A DNA stretch of 64,000 bases, taken from the NCBI GenBank assembly GCA_023229135.1, contig JALNZT010000022.1, forward strand, positions 1 to 64,000. Reading direction: 5' to 3'. The position numbers and the translations under genes are program-made. This document shows positions 36,154 to 46,488 of the stretch, one piece after another (position 1 is the first letter of the stretch; the number at the start of each line of letters is the position of its first letter). Below the pieces are notes generated by a model. It was not told where the DNA came from. It was given only the letters and a program-made list of their open reading frames with translations, and ran no database searches. This DNA comes from Bacteroidales bacterium. GTDB taxonomy: Bacteria > Bacteroidota > Bacteroidia > Bacteroidales > F082.

Positions 36154-39100
36154 ATGTTAACCATGATGAAAAAATTTTATGCCTTTTTTGCCTTAGGCAA
36201 AAGTCTTTTATTAGCAGGAGTTGTTGCTACAACAAGCCTGCTTTTTAGTTTTCAACTCAACGCACAGGATTTAGCCATCGACTTTGGCAGAACCGCTGCC
36301 GGCACCCAGCTGATTGAAGACAATATGCAACTTTTCAGTGCTAGTTTTTCCTACCCGGGAATAAATACGTTTACGGTTGAAACTTCCAAAGGGAATTTTA
36401 ACGAGATAGCGATTCCGGGTGCATTTTCGGTAGGCATGTTAGGCACACCAAAACTTCCGGCTACCAAAAAACTGATGGAAATTCCATTTGGGGCCGAAGT
36501 ATCTGTAGAAGTTATCAGTTACACCGTAAACGAATACAAGTTAAGCGATTACGGTATCGACCAGCCTATCATGCCAGTTCAGCCATCGCTGCGCAAAGAC
36601 CAGGCGATTGATGAGATTACCTTTGAATATGACAACAAAGTCTATCAAAAAGACGAGTTTATTCAGCACGAAATTGCTTCCGTGGAGATTCTTGGCGTGA
36701 TGCGTAGCTTTCGTATTGCCCGCCTGACCATTGCTCCTGTAAGTTACAACCCGGTTCAGGGCATTATCAGGGTTTACAACGATATCGAAGTTCAAATAAA
36801 TTATACCAAGGTGGATGAAAGCCTGACCGAGTATGTAAAATCATCTACCTATTCTCCCTATTTTTCAGTAATGCAGCAGGCATTTTTGAATAATCCTACC
36901 AACAGAGAATATCCGGCACATCCTGATTTGGTAAAGTACCCGGTAAAATATCTTATCGTTTCCGACAGAATGTTTGAGGCAGATTTAGCTCCTTTCATTG
37001 CTTGGAAAACCAAAAAAGGCTTCAAGGTAATTACTGCTTATACCGACGTTATTGGAACAAGCTACAGTGCCATCCAAAGCTGGATTCACGAACAATATAA
37101 CAGCGGTACTCCTGACGATCCGGCACCAAGTTTTGTGCTTTTAGTAGGCGACACGCCGCAAGTTCCGGCCATCCAAGGTTCTTCATCACAAAAAATGACT
37201 GACCTTTATTATGCCAGTGTTGACGGCGACTACTTCCCTGAAATGTATTACGGACGTTTTTCGGCCAGAACCAGCGCCCAACTTTTGCCTTATATCGAGA
37301 AGACCTTGTATTATGAACAATACCAATTTGAAGATGCCAGTTACCTGGATGATGTAACTTTGATTGCCGGTAGCGATGGCACCTGGAATCCCCGCTTAGG
37401 TCAGCCAACTGTTCATTATGGCACTCAAAACTACTTTAATGCAGCACACGGATTTGTGAATATAAACACGTATTTAACAAGCCCCTACAGCGGCTGCTAT
37501 AGCCCTGAGCGCATTGCTGTAAGTATGATCAATTACACGGCCCACTGTAGCGAAACTTCCTGGGGCGACCCAAATCTTTCGCAGTCAGCAGTAAATAATT
37601 TCAGCAATCTGAATAAGTATCCGCTTGCAGTAGGAAACTGCTGTTTGGCTGCCGATTTCGGCTATCCTGAATGTATAGGTGAAACCTGGATGCGCGCTCC
37701 TAACAAAGGTGCTGTGGCCTATATCGGCTCATCACCAAGCTCTTATTGGTTTGAAGATTTTTATTGGTCAGTTGGCGCTTTCCCTCTGCAGGGAAACAAT
37801 AACGGCTATATTCCAACTTATGAAGAAACCACCTGGGGTGCTTACGATGCACCTTTTGTTAGCGATTATATTACTACCGGCGGTATTATTTCTGTTGGAA
37901 ACCTCGCCGTTACCGAAGTTCATTTACAAAACTATCCAAGCCACTCAAGTCCGCTCTATTACTGGCAGGCATACAACGTTTTAGGCGATCCTTCGCTGGT
38001 AGCCTATCACACCCAGGGCGACGTAAATACCGTTTCGCATATGCCGATCTTACCTATTGGATTGGATACTTATGAAGTAACTGCGCTTCCGGGTTCATAT
38101 GCAGCTGTTTCTAAAGATGGCATTTTGCATGGTGCTGCATTGGTAGGCGCTTCGGGCGTTGTTGAAGTAGAAATAGATCCGATTTTATCCTCTGGTTTAG
38201 TAGACATCGTGGTTACTAAACCTCAACATATTCCTTATGTGACACAAGTTCCTGCTGCTGCCCTCGAGGGCCCTTATGTAGTTATGGACGAGTATGTTAT
38301 CAATGACGATAACGGCCTGGCCGAATACAGCGAAAGCTTCACGATAGATGTTACTATGAAAAATGTGGGTGCAGATCCATCCGAAAATATCACAGCAACT
38401 GTTGTTGGGACTGACGATCACATCAGCCTTACGGGTTCTGCCTCCGCCGAATTCGGTCCGATAGTTAATGGTGAAGTTTCAACAGTAGCTGACGCTTTTA
38501 GTTTTACAGTGGCTGACTTTGTACCCAACCAGCACAATGCAGCCTTCATCATTTCAGCTACAGACGGCACTACCACCTGGGAAAGCAATCTCATCATAAA
38601 GCTGCATGCACCTGTTTTAGAAATTGAAGAAGAAATCTCTATAAACGATGCAGCCGGTAACGGCGACGGCATACTTGATCCTGGCGAAACTGCGTATTTG
38701 GTTGTTACTGTAGCCAATACAGGCGGCAGCGATGTGAGCAACTTCAGTCTTATGCTTGTTTCTTCCGACCCAATGCTTACCGTTAACGAATCCACTGCAA
38801 CACTTACTAACCTGGCCGCCGGAACAACCGCTGAGTTGTCTTTTAGCGTTACAGCAAGCGAAGATTCTCCAATCGGATATCCTGTAAATATGAGTATGTC
38901 AGCCACAGCCGGCCCATCAGGCGTTTATACCGCCAATCAAAATGGCATGGTTGTTATTGGATTAATTCCCGACTTCCTGATGACCAATGCTACCATTGAA
39001 ACCTGCGTTGGTAATTTCTACGATTCAGGCGGACCGGGTGGCAACTACAGCAGCAGCGAGAACTTCACCATGACTTTTTCACCCTCTATGGAAGGCGCTG

Positions 39101-40083
39101 TTGTAAGGGCCAATTTCATTAATTTTGAAACAGAAAGTGGCTACGACTTTTTATATATCTATGATGGCGTAAGCACAATGTCAACTCAAATTCCCGGAAG
39201 CCCTTTTAGTGGTTCTTCAAGCCCCGGCATAGTTCAGGCAACAGGAGCAACAGGTGCTTTAACCTTTAAATTCACCTCTGATTACTCCGTTACCAAAAGT
39301 GGCTGGCATGCAGAAATCAGTTGCTTTATCGACCAGGAATTATCCGCCAATATCACTTCCAGCCCAGCTGAAATCTGTGCAGGCGGTTCTGCAGTGCTTA
39401 ACGCACATCCCATTGGAGGAACAGGCACTTATACATGCACCTGGAGTCCGGCTCAAGGCCTGAACAATCCAAATGCCATGATGCCCATCGCTTCTCCTGA
39501 CGAAACAACAACTTATACTGTTGTTGTGGATGATGGCGAAACCACTTTTGAAACAAGCTATACTTTGGTAGTGCACGATATGCCCGAATTGGATTTAGGT
39601 GAAGACCTACTTATCTGTGTATGGCACACCGCTGAACTTGATGCTACCATCGAAAATGGCGTTTCTTATTTATGGAGTCCTAATGGAGAAACCACAGCAT
39701 CTATCATAGTGGATTCGACCGGCGTTGGTATTGGCTCACAAACTTATAGTGTGATGGCTACCGATGTTAACGGCTGCGTAGTAGAAGCCGAAATCACCAT
39801 CACTTTTGATCCTTGCACCTCCATTGACGAAAACAAATTAAACGTGTATATCTACCCTAATCCGGCCAAAGACATGCTAAATATTGCCATAAGCGGAAAT
39901 GCTACTCAGTTTGAGTATACGCTGCTCAATTATCAGGGTCAGCAGCTTTATTCCAAAGCCATCGGCCAATATAACGGCTCTGGTATCGAGCAGATTAAGT
40001 TGAGTGGCTATGCCAAAGGAATCTATTACCTGCGCGTGAATACAGGAACAGAAACCCGTATCCATAAAGTTGTTATTCAATAA
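36154..40083 (+). CDS. Secreted gingipain-type (C25) cysteine protease with CUB and T9SS type A domains
   Basis: 1309 residues, exported by T9SS. Signal peptide (ends near QLNAQD), N-terminal propeptide-like domain (about 40-235), then the C25 peptidase domain (about 260-620). The catalytic dyad is His464 (YTAHCSETSW) and Cys497 (VGNCCLAADF), 33 residues apart as in gingipain R. Beta-sandwich repeats follow (about 700-940), then a CUB-like domain (about 950-1060, DSGGPGGNYSSSE), a PKD/Ig-like domain and a type A sorting domain (YIYPNPAKD ... GIYYLRV). Starts at 36163/36166 (MMKKF) are also possible. Likely role: extracellular protein digestion. Cleavage preference cannot be read. Confidence 0.88.
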   Translation: MLTMMKKFYAFFALGKSLLLAGVVATTSLLFSFQLNAQDLAIDFGRTAAGTQLIEDNMQLFSASFSYPGINTFTVETSKGNFNEIAIPGAFSVGMLGTPKLPATKKLMEIPFGAEVSVEVISYTVNEYKLSDYGIDQPIMPVQPSLRKDQAIDEITFEYDNKVYQKDEFIQHEIASVEILGVMRSFRIARLTIAPVSYNPVQGIIRVYNDIEVQINYTKVDESLTEYVKSSTYSPYFSVMQQAFLNNPTNREYPAHPDLVKYPVKYLIVSDRMFEADLAPFIAWKTKKGFKVITAYTDVIGTSYSAIQSWIHEQYNSGTPDDPAPSFVLLVGDTPQVPAIQGSSSQKMTDLYYASVDGDYFPEMYYGRFSARTSAQLLPYIEKTLYYEQYQFEDASYLDDVTLIAGSDGTWNPRLGQPTVHYGTQNYFNAAHGFVNINTYLTSPYSGCYSPERIAVSMINYTAHCSETSWGDPNLSQSAVNNFSNLNKYPLAVGNCCLAADFGYPECIGETWMRAPNKGAVAYIGSSPSSYWFEDFYWSVGAFPLQGNNNGYIPTYEETTWGAYDAPFVSDYITTGGIISVGNLAVTEVHLQNYPSHSSPLYYWQAYNVLGDPSLVAYHTQGDVNTVSHMPILPIGLDTYEVTALPGSYAAVSKDGILHGAALVGASGVVEVEIDPILSSGLVDIVVTKPQHIPYVTQVPAAALEGPYVVMDEYVINDDNGLAEYSESFTIDVTMKNVGADPSENITATVVGTDDHISLTGSASAEFGPIVNGEVSTVADAFSFTVADFVPNQHNAAFIISATDGTTTWESNLIIKLHAPVLEIEEEISINDAAGNGDGILDPGETAYLVVTVANTGGSDVSNFSLMLVSSDPMLTVNESTATLTNLAAGTTAELSFSVTASEDSPIGYPVNMSMSATAGPSGVYTANQNGMVVIGLIPDFLMTNATIETCVGNFYDSGGPGGNYSSSENFTMTFSPSMEGAVVRANFINFETESGYDFLYIYDGVSTMSTQIPGSPFSGSSSPGIVQATGATGALTFKFTSDYSVTKSGWHAEISCFIDQELSANITSSPAEICAGGSAVLNAHPIGGTGTYTCTWSPAQGLNNPNAMMPIASPDETTTYTVVVDDGETTFETSYTLVVHDMPELDLGEDLLICVWHTAELDATIENGVSYLWSPNGETTASIIVDSTGVGIGSQTYSVMATDVNGCVVEAEITITFDPCTSIDENKLNVYIYPNPAKDMLNIAISGNATQFEYTLLNYQGQQLYSKAIGQYNGSGIEQIKLSGYAKGIYYLRVNTGTETRIHKVVIQ

Positions 40084-40101
40084 TTTATAATGTAAATAAC
40101 A

Positions 40102-40135
40102 ATTGTGCCGGGACTTATTTCCCGGTACAATTTTT
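40102..40135 (+). terminator. Terminator between the two C25 protease genes
   Basis: TTGTGCCGGGA pairs with TCCCGGTACAA around a CTTAT loop and is followed by TTTTT. It lies 19 bases after the first protease stop. Confidence 0.8.
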
Positions 40136-40151
40136 CTCAAAAACCCTTTCT

Positions 40152-43100
40152 ATGAAAAAAACGCTTCTATTTACTATCTTAATGGTATTCGGCTTTGCAG
40201 GTTTTGCACAGCAATGGAATTCCATTAACAGTTCACCCGTTTCCCCAATTCATAAGCAGCTTATTGAATCCGGAGAAGATCAAATTACGATTGATTTTAA
40301 GCTTCCGGGATTTTTTGCTAACCCAGTAGAAACTCCACGTGGAAAAGCTACAATTATCAGCGTACCGAAAATGGTTTCCATGCTTGAAACCTCAGCACCT
40401 GATCTGCCTTTTTATGCGGTTTCTGCCATCATTGGCGATCAAGCTGATATGAGCGTTGAAGTCATCAACTCAAAATTTACTGATTTTGAAAATTTTGAAA
40501 TCGCACCATCAAAAGGTAATTTCAGCCGTAAGATTGACCCTACAACTGTGCCTTATACCTATGGTGAGATGTATGATCAAAATGCATTTTATCCCGCACA
40601 ACGCGCTGATTTACAAGAGCCTTATATCTTGCGTGATTACCGCGGACAAGCCGTAAGCATCTATCCATTTGCTTACAATCCGGTAACGAAAACCCTGCGT
40701 GTGTTCCACGAAATGTCCGTAGCTATCGTAAAAACCGGTACTGGCGGAACAAATCAGTTGAACCGTCGCAGCCAGCAAATCACGACAGATCCTGAGTTTA
40801 AATATCTTTACGACAATCATTTTATCAACTACTCAGAAGCACAAAGCCGTTACGCTATTTTAGAAGAAGAAGGCAATATGATCGTTATCTGCCACGGCCC
40901 CTATATGGATGCTATGGCGCCTTTTGTAGCCTGGAAAAAAACTATTGGCCGTCCCATCGAAATGTTTGATGTGGCTAGCATCGGTACCACTCCTGCTAAT
41001 ATCAAGAGTTTTATCACTGATTACTACAACACCAACGGCCTGACCCATATTTTGCTGGTAGGTGACCATCAGCATGTGCCTAGCTACAACAATAGCAGCT
41101 CAGGCGGTTATAGTGATAACTATTACACTTATTTAGAAGGCAACGACTCTTATAATGAAGCCTTTGTAGGTCGTTTTTCCGCCGAAACCCCGGCGCATGT
41201 TACTACCATGGTTAACCGTCTGATTAAATATGAGCGCGATATGGATGAAACTGATACCTGGTTAGCTGTTGGTACTGGTGTTGCCCGCAACGAAGGTGCC
41301 GGCGGAGGCCACAACGGAGGTGAAGCCGATTATGTACATATTGATTACATCAGAGACAGCCTGCTCAACTACACTTATACAACAGTTCACCGTGAATATG
41401 ACGGTAATGTCCCCGGAGTACCAAACACCTCTGCATCTCAAATTTCACAGCGCATCAATGCAGGCACCAGCATTATCAACTATTGCAACCACGGATCACA
41501 AAACAGCTGGAGTGTAGCTGGTTATAGCTCCACCAACGTGAACTCACTTACCAATACCATTGGCTGGCCAGTGATTTGGTCTGTAGCCTGCGACAATGGT
41601 AAATTTACCAATGGTAGCTGTTTTGCCGAAGCCTGGACACGCGCCGAACACAACGGCGAGCCTACTGGTGCTATCGGAACGATGATGTCGTGGATTTCAC
41701 AACCCTGGACACCACCAATGACTGGCCAAGACGAAATGGTAACCATTTTGGTAGAAGGCTATGCAAATAATATCAAAAGAACTTTAGGTGGAAACTCCAT
41801 CAACGGCAGCATGAAAATGCTAGACCTGCATGGCAGCTCAGGACGCTCAACGCACGATACCTGGATTCTTTTCGGAGACCCTTCAATGACCATGCGTACA
41901 GCTGCTCCAGCACCAATAACTGTTACGCACCAGACTACTTTGTTCCTCGGCATGACAGATTTGGCCGTAAACGCCGATGCTGAAAATGCGATCGTAACCC
42001 TCACCAAAAACGGAGAAATTTTGACTTCTGCTTATGTTACAGCTGGGCAAGCCAACCTCAGTTTCCCGGCATTGGACGATGTCGGTATGTTGACGATTTC
42101 TGTGTTTGCTTATAACAAAATTACTTACCTCTCGGAAATCGAAGTTATTCCAGCCGAAGGCCCATTTATTGGTTATGTTTCTTACGAAATCAATGACGAA
42201 GCCGGCAACAATAACGGTTTGATAGACTATAACGAAAGTATTGTTTTAGGCATCACCCTTCAAAACCTTGGCGTAGAAACAGCTTCAGATTTGGTAGCAA
42301 CGCTCTCAACAGAAAGCCCTTATATCACTTTTACTGACAACACCGAGTCATATGGCGCCATTGCAGCAGGTGAAGAAAAATCCATTGCTGATGCGTTTAG
42401 TTTCACGGTCTCGGATGATATTCCGGATATGACTTCCATCGCTTTTGAACTGGAGATTGTTGGATCAGACGATACCTGGAACGCCAACTTTAGCATCAAT
42501 GCGCATGCTCCGGCATTTACAATTGGTACTTATATGATTGCCGATGATATCGTAGGAAACAGTAATGGCCAACTCGACCCGGGTGAAACAGCAAGAATTA
42601 TAGTGAACATTCAGAATTCGGGCTCAAGTACCGCATGGGAAGTTCAGAATGAGCTCACACTTAACAACGCTTTTGTTACTGTAAACGATGGCAGTTATAC
42701 AATACCAGGGCTTGATGGCGGCTCTCAGGCTTTCTTTGAAGTTTCTGTAAGCCCGGCAGCACCAATTGGAACAGTCGTCGATTTTAGCTGTACAATAACA
42801 GCCGGAGCCTATACAGCAGAAAAAAGCTTTGTTGCTAAAATTGGTCTGGTAATCGAGGATTTTGAAACAGGTGATTTTGGAGCTTTTGATTGGGAATCGG
42901 GCGGAAACTTACCCTGGACAATAACGGGTCTCGGTGCATACGAAGGTACTTATGCCGCCAAATCGGGAAGCATAAGTCACAATCAGTCGAGCGCGATGAT
43001 TCTTCCTTATGAAGTAAGTGTTGACGACAGCATTTCTTTCTTCACCAAAGTATCCTCAGAATCGGGATACGATAAACTGAGCTTTTATATCGACAATAGT

Positions 43101-44588
43101 AAAGTTGGTGAATGGTCAGGCACTGTAGGCTGGACAAAAGTTGCTTATCCTGTAAGTGCCGGAATACACAGCTTTAAATGGGAATACAAAAAAGACGTTT
43201 CCGTTAGTGGTGGTACCGACAATGCTCATGTTGACTATATCGTTTTGCCAGCCAGCATCTCCATGATGGCCTATGCCGGAAATGATGCCATGATTTGTCA
43301 GGGCGATGATTTACAACTCGAAGGAGCTGCTAATCACTACGCCAGCTTAGAGTGGATTACAAGCGGAACAGGCGAATTTAGTGATCCTGAGATTCTCGAT
43401 CCTATATATACACCTAGCCAGGCTGATATTGACGACGGTGCTGTTACACTTACACTTATTGCCACAGCTGAAAACGACGACACCCTTGAATCTTCACTTC
43501 TCCTCACCATTAGCATGGCACCAGAAGCTATTGCCGGCACTGAAGGAGCGATATGCCAGGGCGAAACCTTTGAACTCACCGAAGCCGCTGCGGCTGACTA
43601 TTCAGCTATCCTCTGGGAAACAAACGGCACAGGAACTTTTGATGATCCTGAAGCCCTGAATCCTGTTTACACACCAAGTGAAGCAGATTATGCCAGCGGT
43701 TCTGTTGAACTTAGCCTTACCGCTTTTGGCGCCGGAACATGTGCTGATGCTTTAAGCAGCCTTACGCTCAGCTTCCATAGTTTGCCAACAGCCATGCTGG
43801 AAGGCGATCAGGCTATATGCGAAGGTGAAGAAGCTTCCATGACGATCAGTCTCACAGGCGCTGCTCCCTGGACAGTAACTATGGCTGATGGCATGGGTAC
43901 TTATGAAATCCCAAGCACGCCCTATACCATGACGATGACACCAGAAGGCCCGATGAGCATGAGTTTGCTCACCGTTACCGATATGAATGGCTGCGCAAAT
44001 GATGGCGAAGGTACAGCTACCATCACCATGAATTATGTGCCAGAGAGTCCGGTAGCACCGATGACTGCTGATTCTGTTGATTATTTTGAGACTACACAGT
44101 CAATAGCTCAAATTGAAGCCGTTGAAAATGCAACAGGCTACGAATGGGCGCTGGAACCTGCCGAAGCCGGTACTTTTGAAGGAACAGGCCTGGAAGTTAC
44201 TATCAACTGGAACACCGAATTTATCGGGAATGTGATGGTGATGGCTCGCGCACAAAACGACTGTGGATTTGGCGAATGGTCTCCGGCAACCGAAGTTGTG
44301 CTGTCGAGTACTGTTGGCCTCTTTGCCAATAAAGATCAAGACTTCTTACTGTATCCTAACCCAAGTGATGGCAATGTCCAGCTTGATTTCGGCAAAGAAG
44401 TTTCCGGAAAACTGAAAATTAATGTAACCAATACGCTCGGAAAAGTTGTTTTTGCTGATGAAATTGATGCTAACACTATCCATGGAAAGCATCTGTTGAA
44501 ACTGCAACAGCTTGATAATGGCGTTTACCTGATACACATCACAGCATCAAATTATAGTGCTGTAAAACAAATTGTTATACGTAAATAA
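40152..44588 (+). CDS. Second secreted C25 cysteine protease with Ig-like domains and T9SS type A tail
   Basis: 1478 residues. Signal peptide MKKTLLFTILMVFGFAGFAQ, a propeptide-like region (about 25-225) and the C25 domain (about 235-600). The dyad is His447 (YCNHGSQNSW) and Cys480 (SVACDNGKF), again 33 apart, and closer to the classical NHGS motif than the first protease. CARDB-like beta domains follow (about 670-890), then a MAM/lectin-like domain (about 898-1035, DFETGDFGAFDW), three Ig/PKD-like domains (about 1036-1300) and a type A sorting domain (LLYPNPSDGN ... GVYLIHI). It is 68 bases downstream of its paralogue with a terminator between, so it probably has its own promoter. Confidence 0.88.
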   Translation: MKKTLLFTILMVFGFAGFAQQWNSINSSPVSPIHKQLIESGEDQITIDFKLPGFFANPVETPRGKATIISVPKMVSMLETSAPDLPFYAVSAIIGDQADMSVEVINSKFTDFENFEIAPSKGNFSRKIDPTTVPYTYGEMYDQNAFYPAQRADLQEPYILRDYRGQAVSIYPFAYNPVTKTLRVFHEMSVAIVKTGTGGTNQLNRRSQQITTDPEFKYLYDNHFINYSEAQSRYAILEEEGNMIVICHGPYMDAMAPFVAWKKTIGRPIEMFDVASIGTTPANIKSFITDYYNTNGLTHILLVGDHQHVPSYNNSSSGGYSDNYYTYLEGNDSYNEAFVGRFSAETPAHVTTMVNRLIKYERDMDETDTWLAVGTGVARNEGAGGGHNGGEADYVHIDYIRDSLLNYTYTTVHREYDGNVPGVPNTSASQISQRINAGTSIINYCNHGSQNSWSVAGYSSTNVNSLTNTIGWPVIWSVACDNGKFTNGSCFAEAWTRAEHNGEPTGAIGTMMSWISQPWTPPMTGQDEMVTILVEGYANNIKRTLGGNSINGSMKMLDLHGSSGRSTHDTWILFGDPSMTMRTAAPAPITVTHQTTLFLGMTDLAVNADAENAIVTLTKNGEILTSAYVTAGQANLSFPALDDVGMLTISVFAYNKITYLSEIEVIPAEGPFIGYVSYEINDEAGNNNGLIDYNESIVLGITLQNLGVETASDLVATLSTESPYITFTDNTESYGAIAAGEEKSIADAFSFTVSDDIPDMTSIAFELEIVGSDDTWNANFSINAHAPAFTIGTYMIADDIVGNSNGQLDPGETARIIVNIQNSGSSTAWEVQNELTLNNAFVTVNDGSYTIPGLDGGSQAFFEVSVSPAAPIGTVVDFSCTITAGAYTAEKSFVAKIGLVIEDFETGDFGAFDWESGGNLPWTITGLGAYEGTYAAKSGSISHNQSSAMILPYEVSVDDSISFFTKVSSESGYDKLSFYIDNSKVGEWSGTVGWTKVAYPVSAGIHSFKWEYKKDVSVSGGTDNAHVDYIVLPASISMMAYAGNDAMICQGDDLQLEGAANHYASLEWITSGTGEFSDPEILDPIYTPSQADIDDGAVTLTLIATAENDDTLESSLLLTISMAPEAIAGTEGAICQGETFELTEAAAADYSAILWETNGTGTFDDPEALNPVYTPSEADYASGSVELSLTAFGAGTCADALSSLTLSFHSLPTAMLEGDQAICEGEEASMTISLTGAAPWTVTMADGMGTYEIPSTPYTMTMTPEGPMSMSLLTVTDMNGCANDGEGTATITMNYVPESPVAPMTADSVDYFETTQSIAQIEAVENATGYEWALEPAEAGTFEGTGLEVTINWNTEFIGNVMVMARAQNDCGFGEWSPATEVVLSSTVGLFANKDQDFLLYPNPSDGNVQLDFGKEVSGKLKINVTNTLGKVVFADEIDANTIHGKHLLKLQQLDNGVYLIHITASNYSAVKQIVIRK

Positions 44589-44605
44589 GCTTTGCGTAAT
44601 TAGCT

Positions 44606-44644
44606 AAAAAAAAGCCGGCCAACAAATGTTGACTGGCTTTTTTT
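44606..44644. terminator. Bidirectional terminator between convergent genes
   Basis: An A run, the stem GCCGGCCAACA / TGTTGACTGGC (one wobble, one mismatch) and a T run serve both the second protease (plus) and the hydroxylase (minus). Confidence 0.85.
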
Positions 44645-44650
44645 GGTTAC

Positions 44651-46384
44651 TTATTTTGTGTCAACCAAATTGAGTCCCCTTCGGATAAGCTTGGCAAATT
44701 GTGGTTTCTGCTCTAGCTTTTCCAGGTAAGACCGGAGTAACGCAGCAAAAGCAGGATAGTCATCGTCGTTAGCAATAATTTCAAGGATTTCGAGCGGCAA
44801 AAGCCAATCCTCATAGCCATTATCCTGAACGTAATTCCAAACTTCAATCAGCACTGAAATTGGTTCCTTGCCTTCTCTTACCTTGCGCACCAAACCATAT
44901 TGCTTGTGCAATTCTTTTTGCTTTTCGGTATAGTAAATCTTATGTGTCTTCTCTTTCGGCGGTGCATATTCCAATCCAAAAGCATCCGGATCAGCGGGTC
45001 CGCTATAAGCAGAGGTTATCGATTCGCCAATGGCCATGTCATATTGTCCCCAAGAAGGATCAAAAATCAATTGTTTTTTGTAGCTAACTTTACAGTCTAC
45101 AAAACTCATCAACAATAAGTTGCCTTCTTTCCGAAGGGATTTAATTAGTTTTCCTTCCACCTTTATGCCCGATTCAAACTTGAAGCTACATCTCTTTCCA
45201 ACGACAATATTTAGCTCGGCCAGGTCTTTATCTGTTAAGAACCGAGGCGGCTTGATGGCCTGTTTTATTCTGCCGATGGGAGATCCAAAACCATCCCTAT
45301 GAAAATCTTTTCCGTGACCTTCCAATTGTTTGTTTTTATAGGACAAAGCCGTTGGCCCTTGTGTTTTTACATAAACCGGCTGATTTTGATGCAACATATA
45401 CTCCACAACAGTACCCGAAACCTGCAATCCCGAACTAAAACCAAGGGTAGAAGTATTGTTGGATTCAATCGCTTTCAGAATGCCTTCAATACCGCCTTTG
45501 CGTAAGGCCATTCTGCCGGCAAATTCGTCGAGCACTAGGGTGAGCTGTTTAAAATCCGGCGTTACAAAAAGCTGAGGCTGAGGCTTTGTGATGTCAAAAT
45601 TATAATAAATAGCGTCAATATTATACGGGATTTTTTTCACGCTATCGCTCATGGCCGTGGCACTTTCACCGATAGACGACAGCAATCCGGCTCCGTAAAT
45701 TTTTGGGTCTTCTGGCTTTCCTATCAAGCCATATTCTACCGTCCACCAATGTAGATTACGGATAAGCGCCATTTCTGAAGGCAATCCCAGGCTTTGCTCT
45801 TTTTGTTCCAAATCAGCTTCTGCCTTTTGGATAGCTTCGGCAGTGGTATTCGGGTCGGCTTTTAAAATCGACAGATAACGGATTGATTCGTATAAATCGT
45901 AATCGGCAGCCGAAGAAAAGGCTTTTGAGCCAATCTCACCAAAATAACGCAGATATTCGGCGTATTCAGGATGACTGATGATGGGTGCATGGCCGGCAGC
46001 TTCGTGAATAATATCCGGTGCCGGTGTATATTCTACCTGATCAAAAGGCCGGATATCAGCTGCAATTACCAGCACATTATAGGCCTGAAACTCCATAAAA
46101 GCAGTCGGTGGAATAAAGCCATCAACGGTTACGGCAGCCCAGCCAATTTTTATCAAAATCTCATTCATGGTCTCAATATCAGGAATTTGCTCGATACTGA
46201 TACCGGTTTTCTTAAGTCCCTCTAAATAGGAGTAATGCGCTTTGTTTTTTAAAAAAGCTACATTTTGACGCATCACATAACGCCATACCGCGTGATCCTG
46301 CCAGGTATATTGGTTGTAAGGCTGCTCAATGATCAGTTGATAAAGATGTTTGGGCAATTTCTCTAAAACGGGATTGTTTATCAT
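44651..46384 (-). CDS. Aromatic amino acid hydroxylase (phenylalanine 4-monooxygenase type), extended form
   Basis: Pterin-dependent iron enzyme expected to hydroxylate phenylalanine to tyrosine. The catalytic core lies at about 85-290. The 2-His-1-Glu iron site is His127, His132 (DIIHEAAGHAP) and Glu217 (WWTVEYGL); GFIPPTAFMEFQA precedes it. At 577 residues it is roughly twice the usual bacterial enzyme. About 280 extra C-terminal residues (GRIKQAIKPPRF, GQYDMAIGES) have no recognised domain, and there is no N-terminal ACT domain. It sits beside the two proteases and 9 kb from the hmgA/hppD/fahA genes. Tyrosine made here would feed that route. Trp or Tyr as substrate cannot be excluded. Confidence 0.85.
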   Translation of the reverse strand: MINNPVLEKLPKHLYQLIIEQPYNQYTWQDHAVWRYVMRQNVAFLKNKAHYSYLEGLKKTGISIEQIPDIETMNEILIKIGWAAVTVDGFIPPTAFMEFQAYNVLVIAADIRPFDQVEYTPAPDIIHEAAGHAPIISHPEYAEYLRYFGEIGSKAFSSAADYDLYESIRYLSILKADPNTTAEAIQKAEADLEQKEQSLGLPSEMALIRNLHWWTVEYGLIGKPEDPKIYGAGLLSSIGESATAMSDSVKKIPYNIDAIYYNFDITKPQPQLFVTPDFKQLTLVLDEFAGRMALRKGGIEGILKAIESNNTSTLGFSSGLQVSGTVVEYMLHQNQPVYVKTQGPTALSYKNKQLEGHGKDFHRDGFGSPIGRIKQAIKPPRFLTDKDLAELNIVVGKRCSFKFESGIKVEGKLIKSLRKEGNLLLMSFVDCKVSYKKQLIFDPSWGQYDMAIGESITSAYSGPADPDAFGLEYAPPKEKTHKIYYTEKQKELHKQYGLVRKVREGKEPISVLIEVWNYVQDNGYEDWLLPLEILEIIANDDDYPAFAALLRSYLEKLEQKPQFAKLIRRGLNLVDTK

Positions 46385-46488
46385 AGACTTTCTTATTTAG
46401 AACGAATTTAGATAGCCAAAAATAAACAAAAGCTTTTAACTGAGCGCAAACGTTTGAAAATTGAGGGTTAAGAAAATTTATTTTAGCG

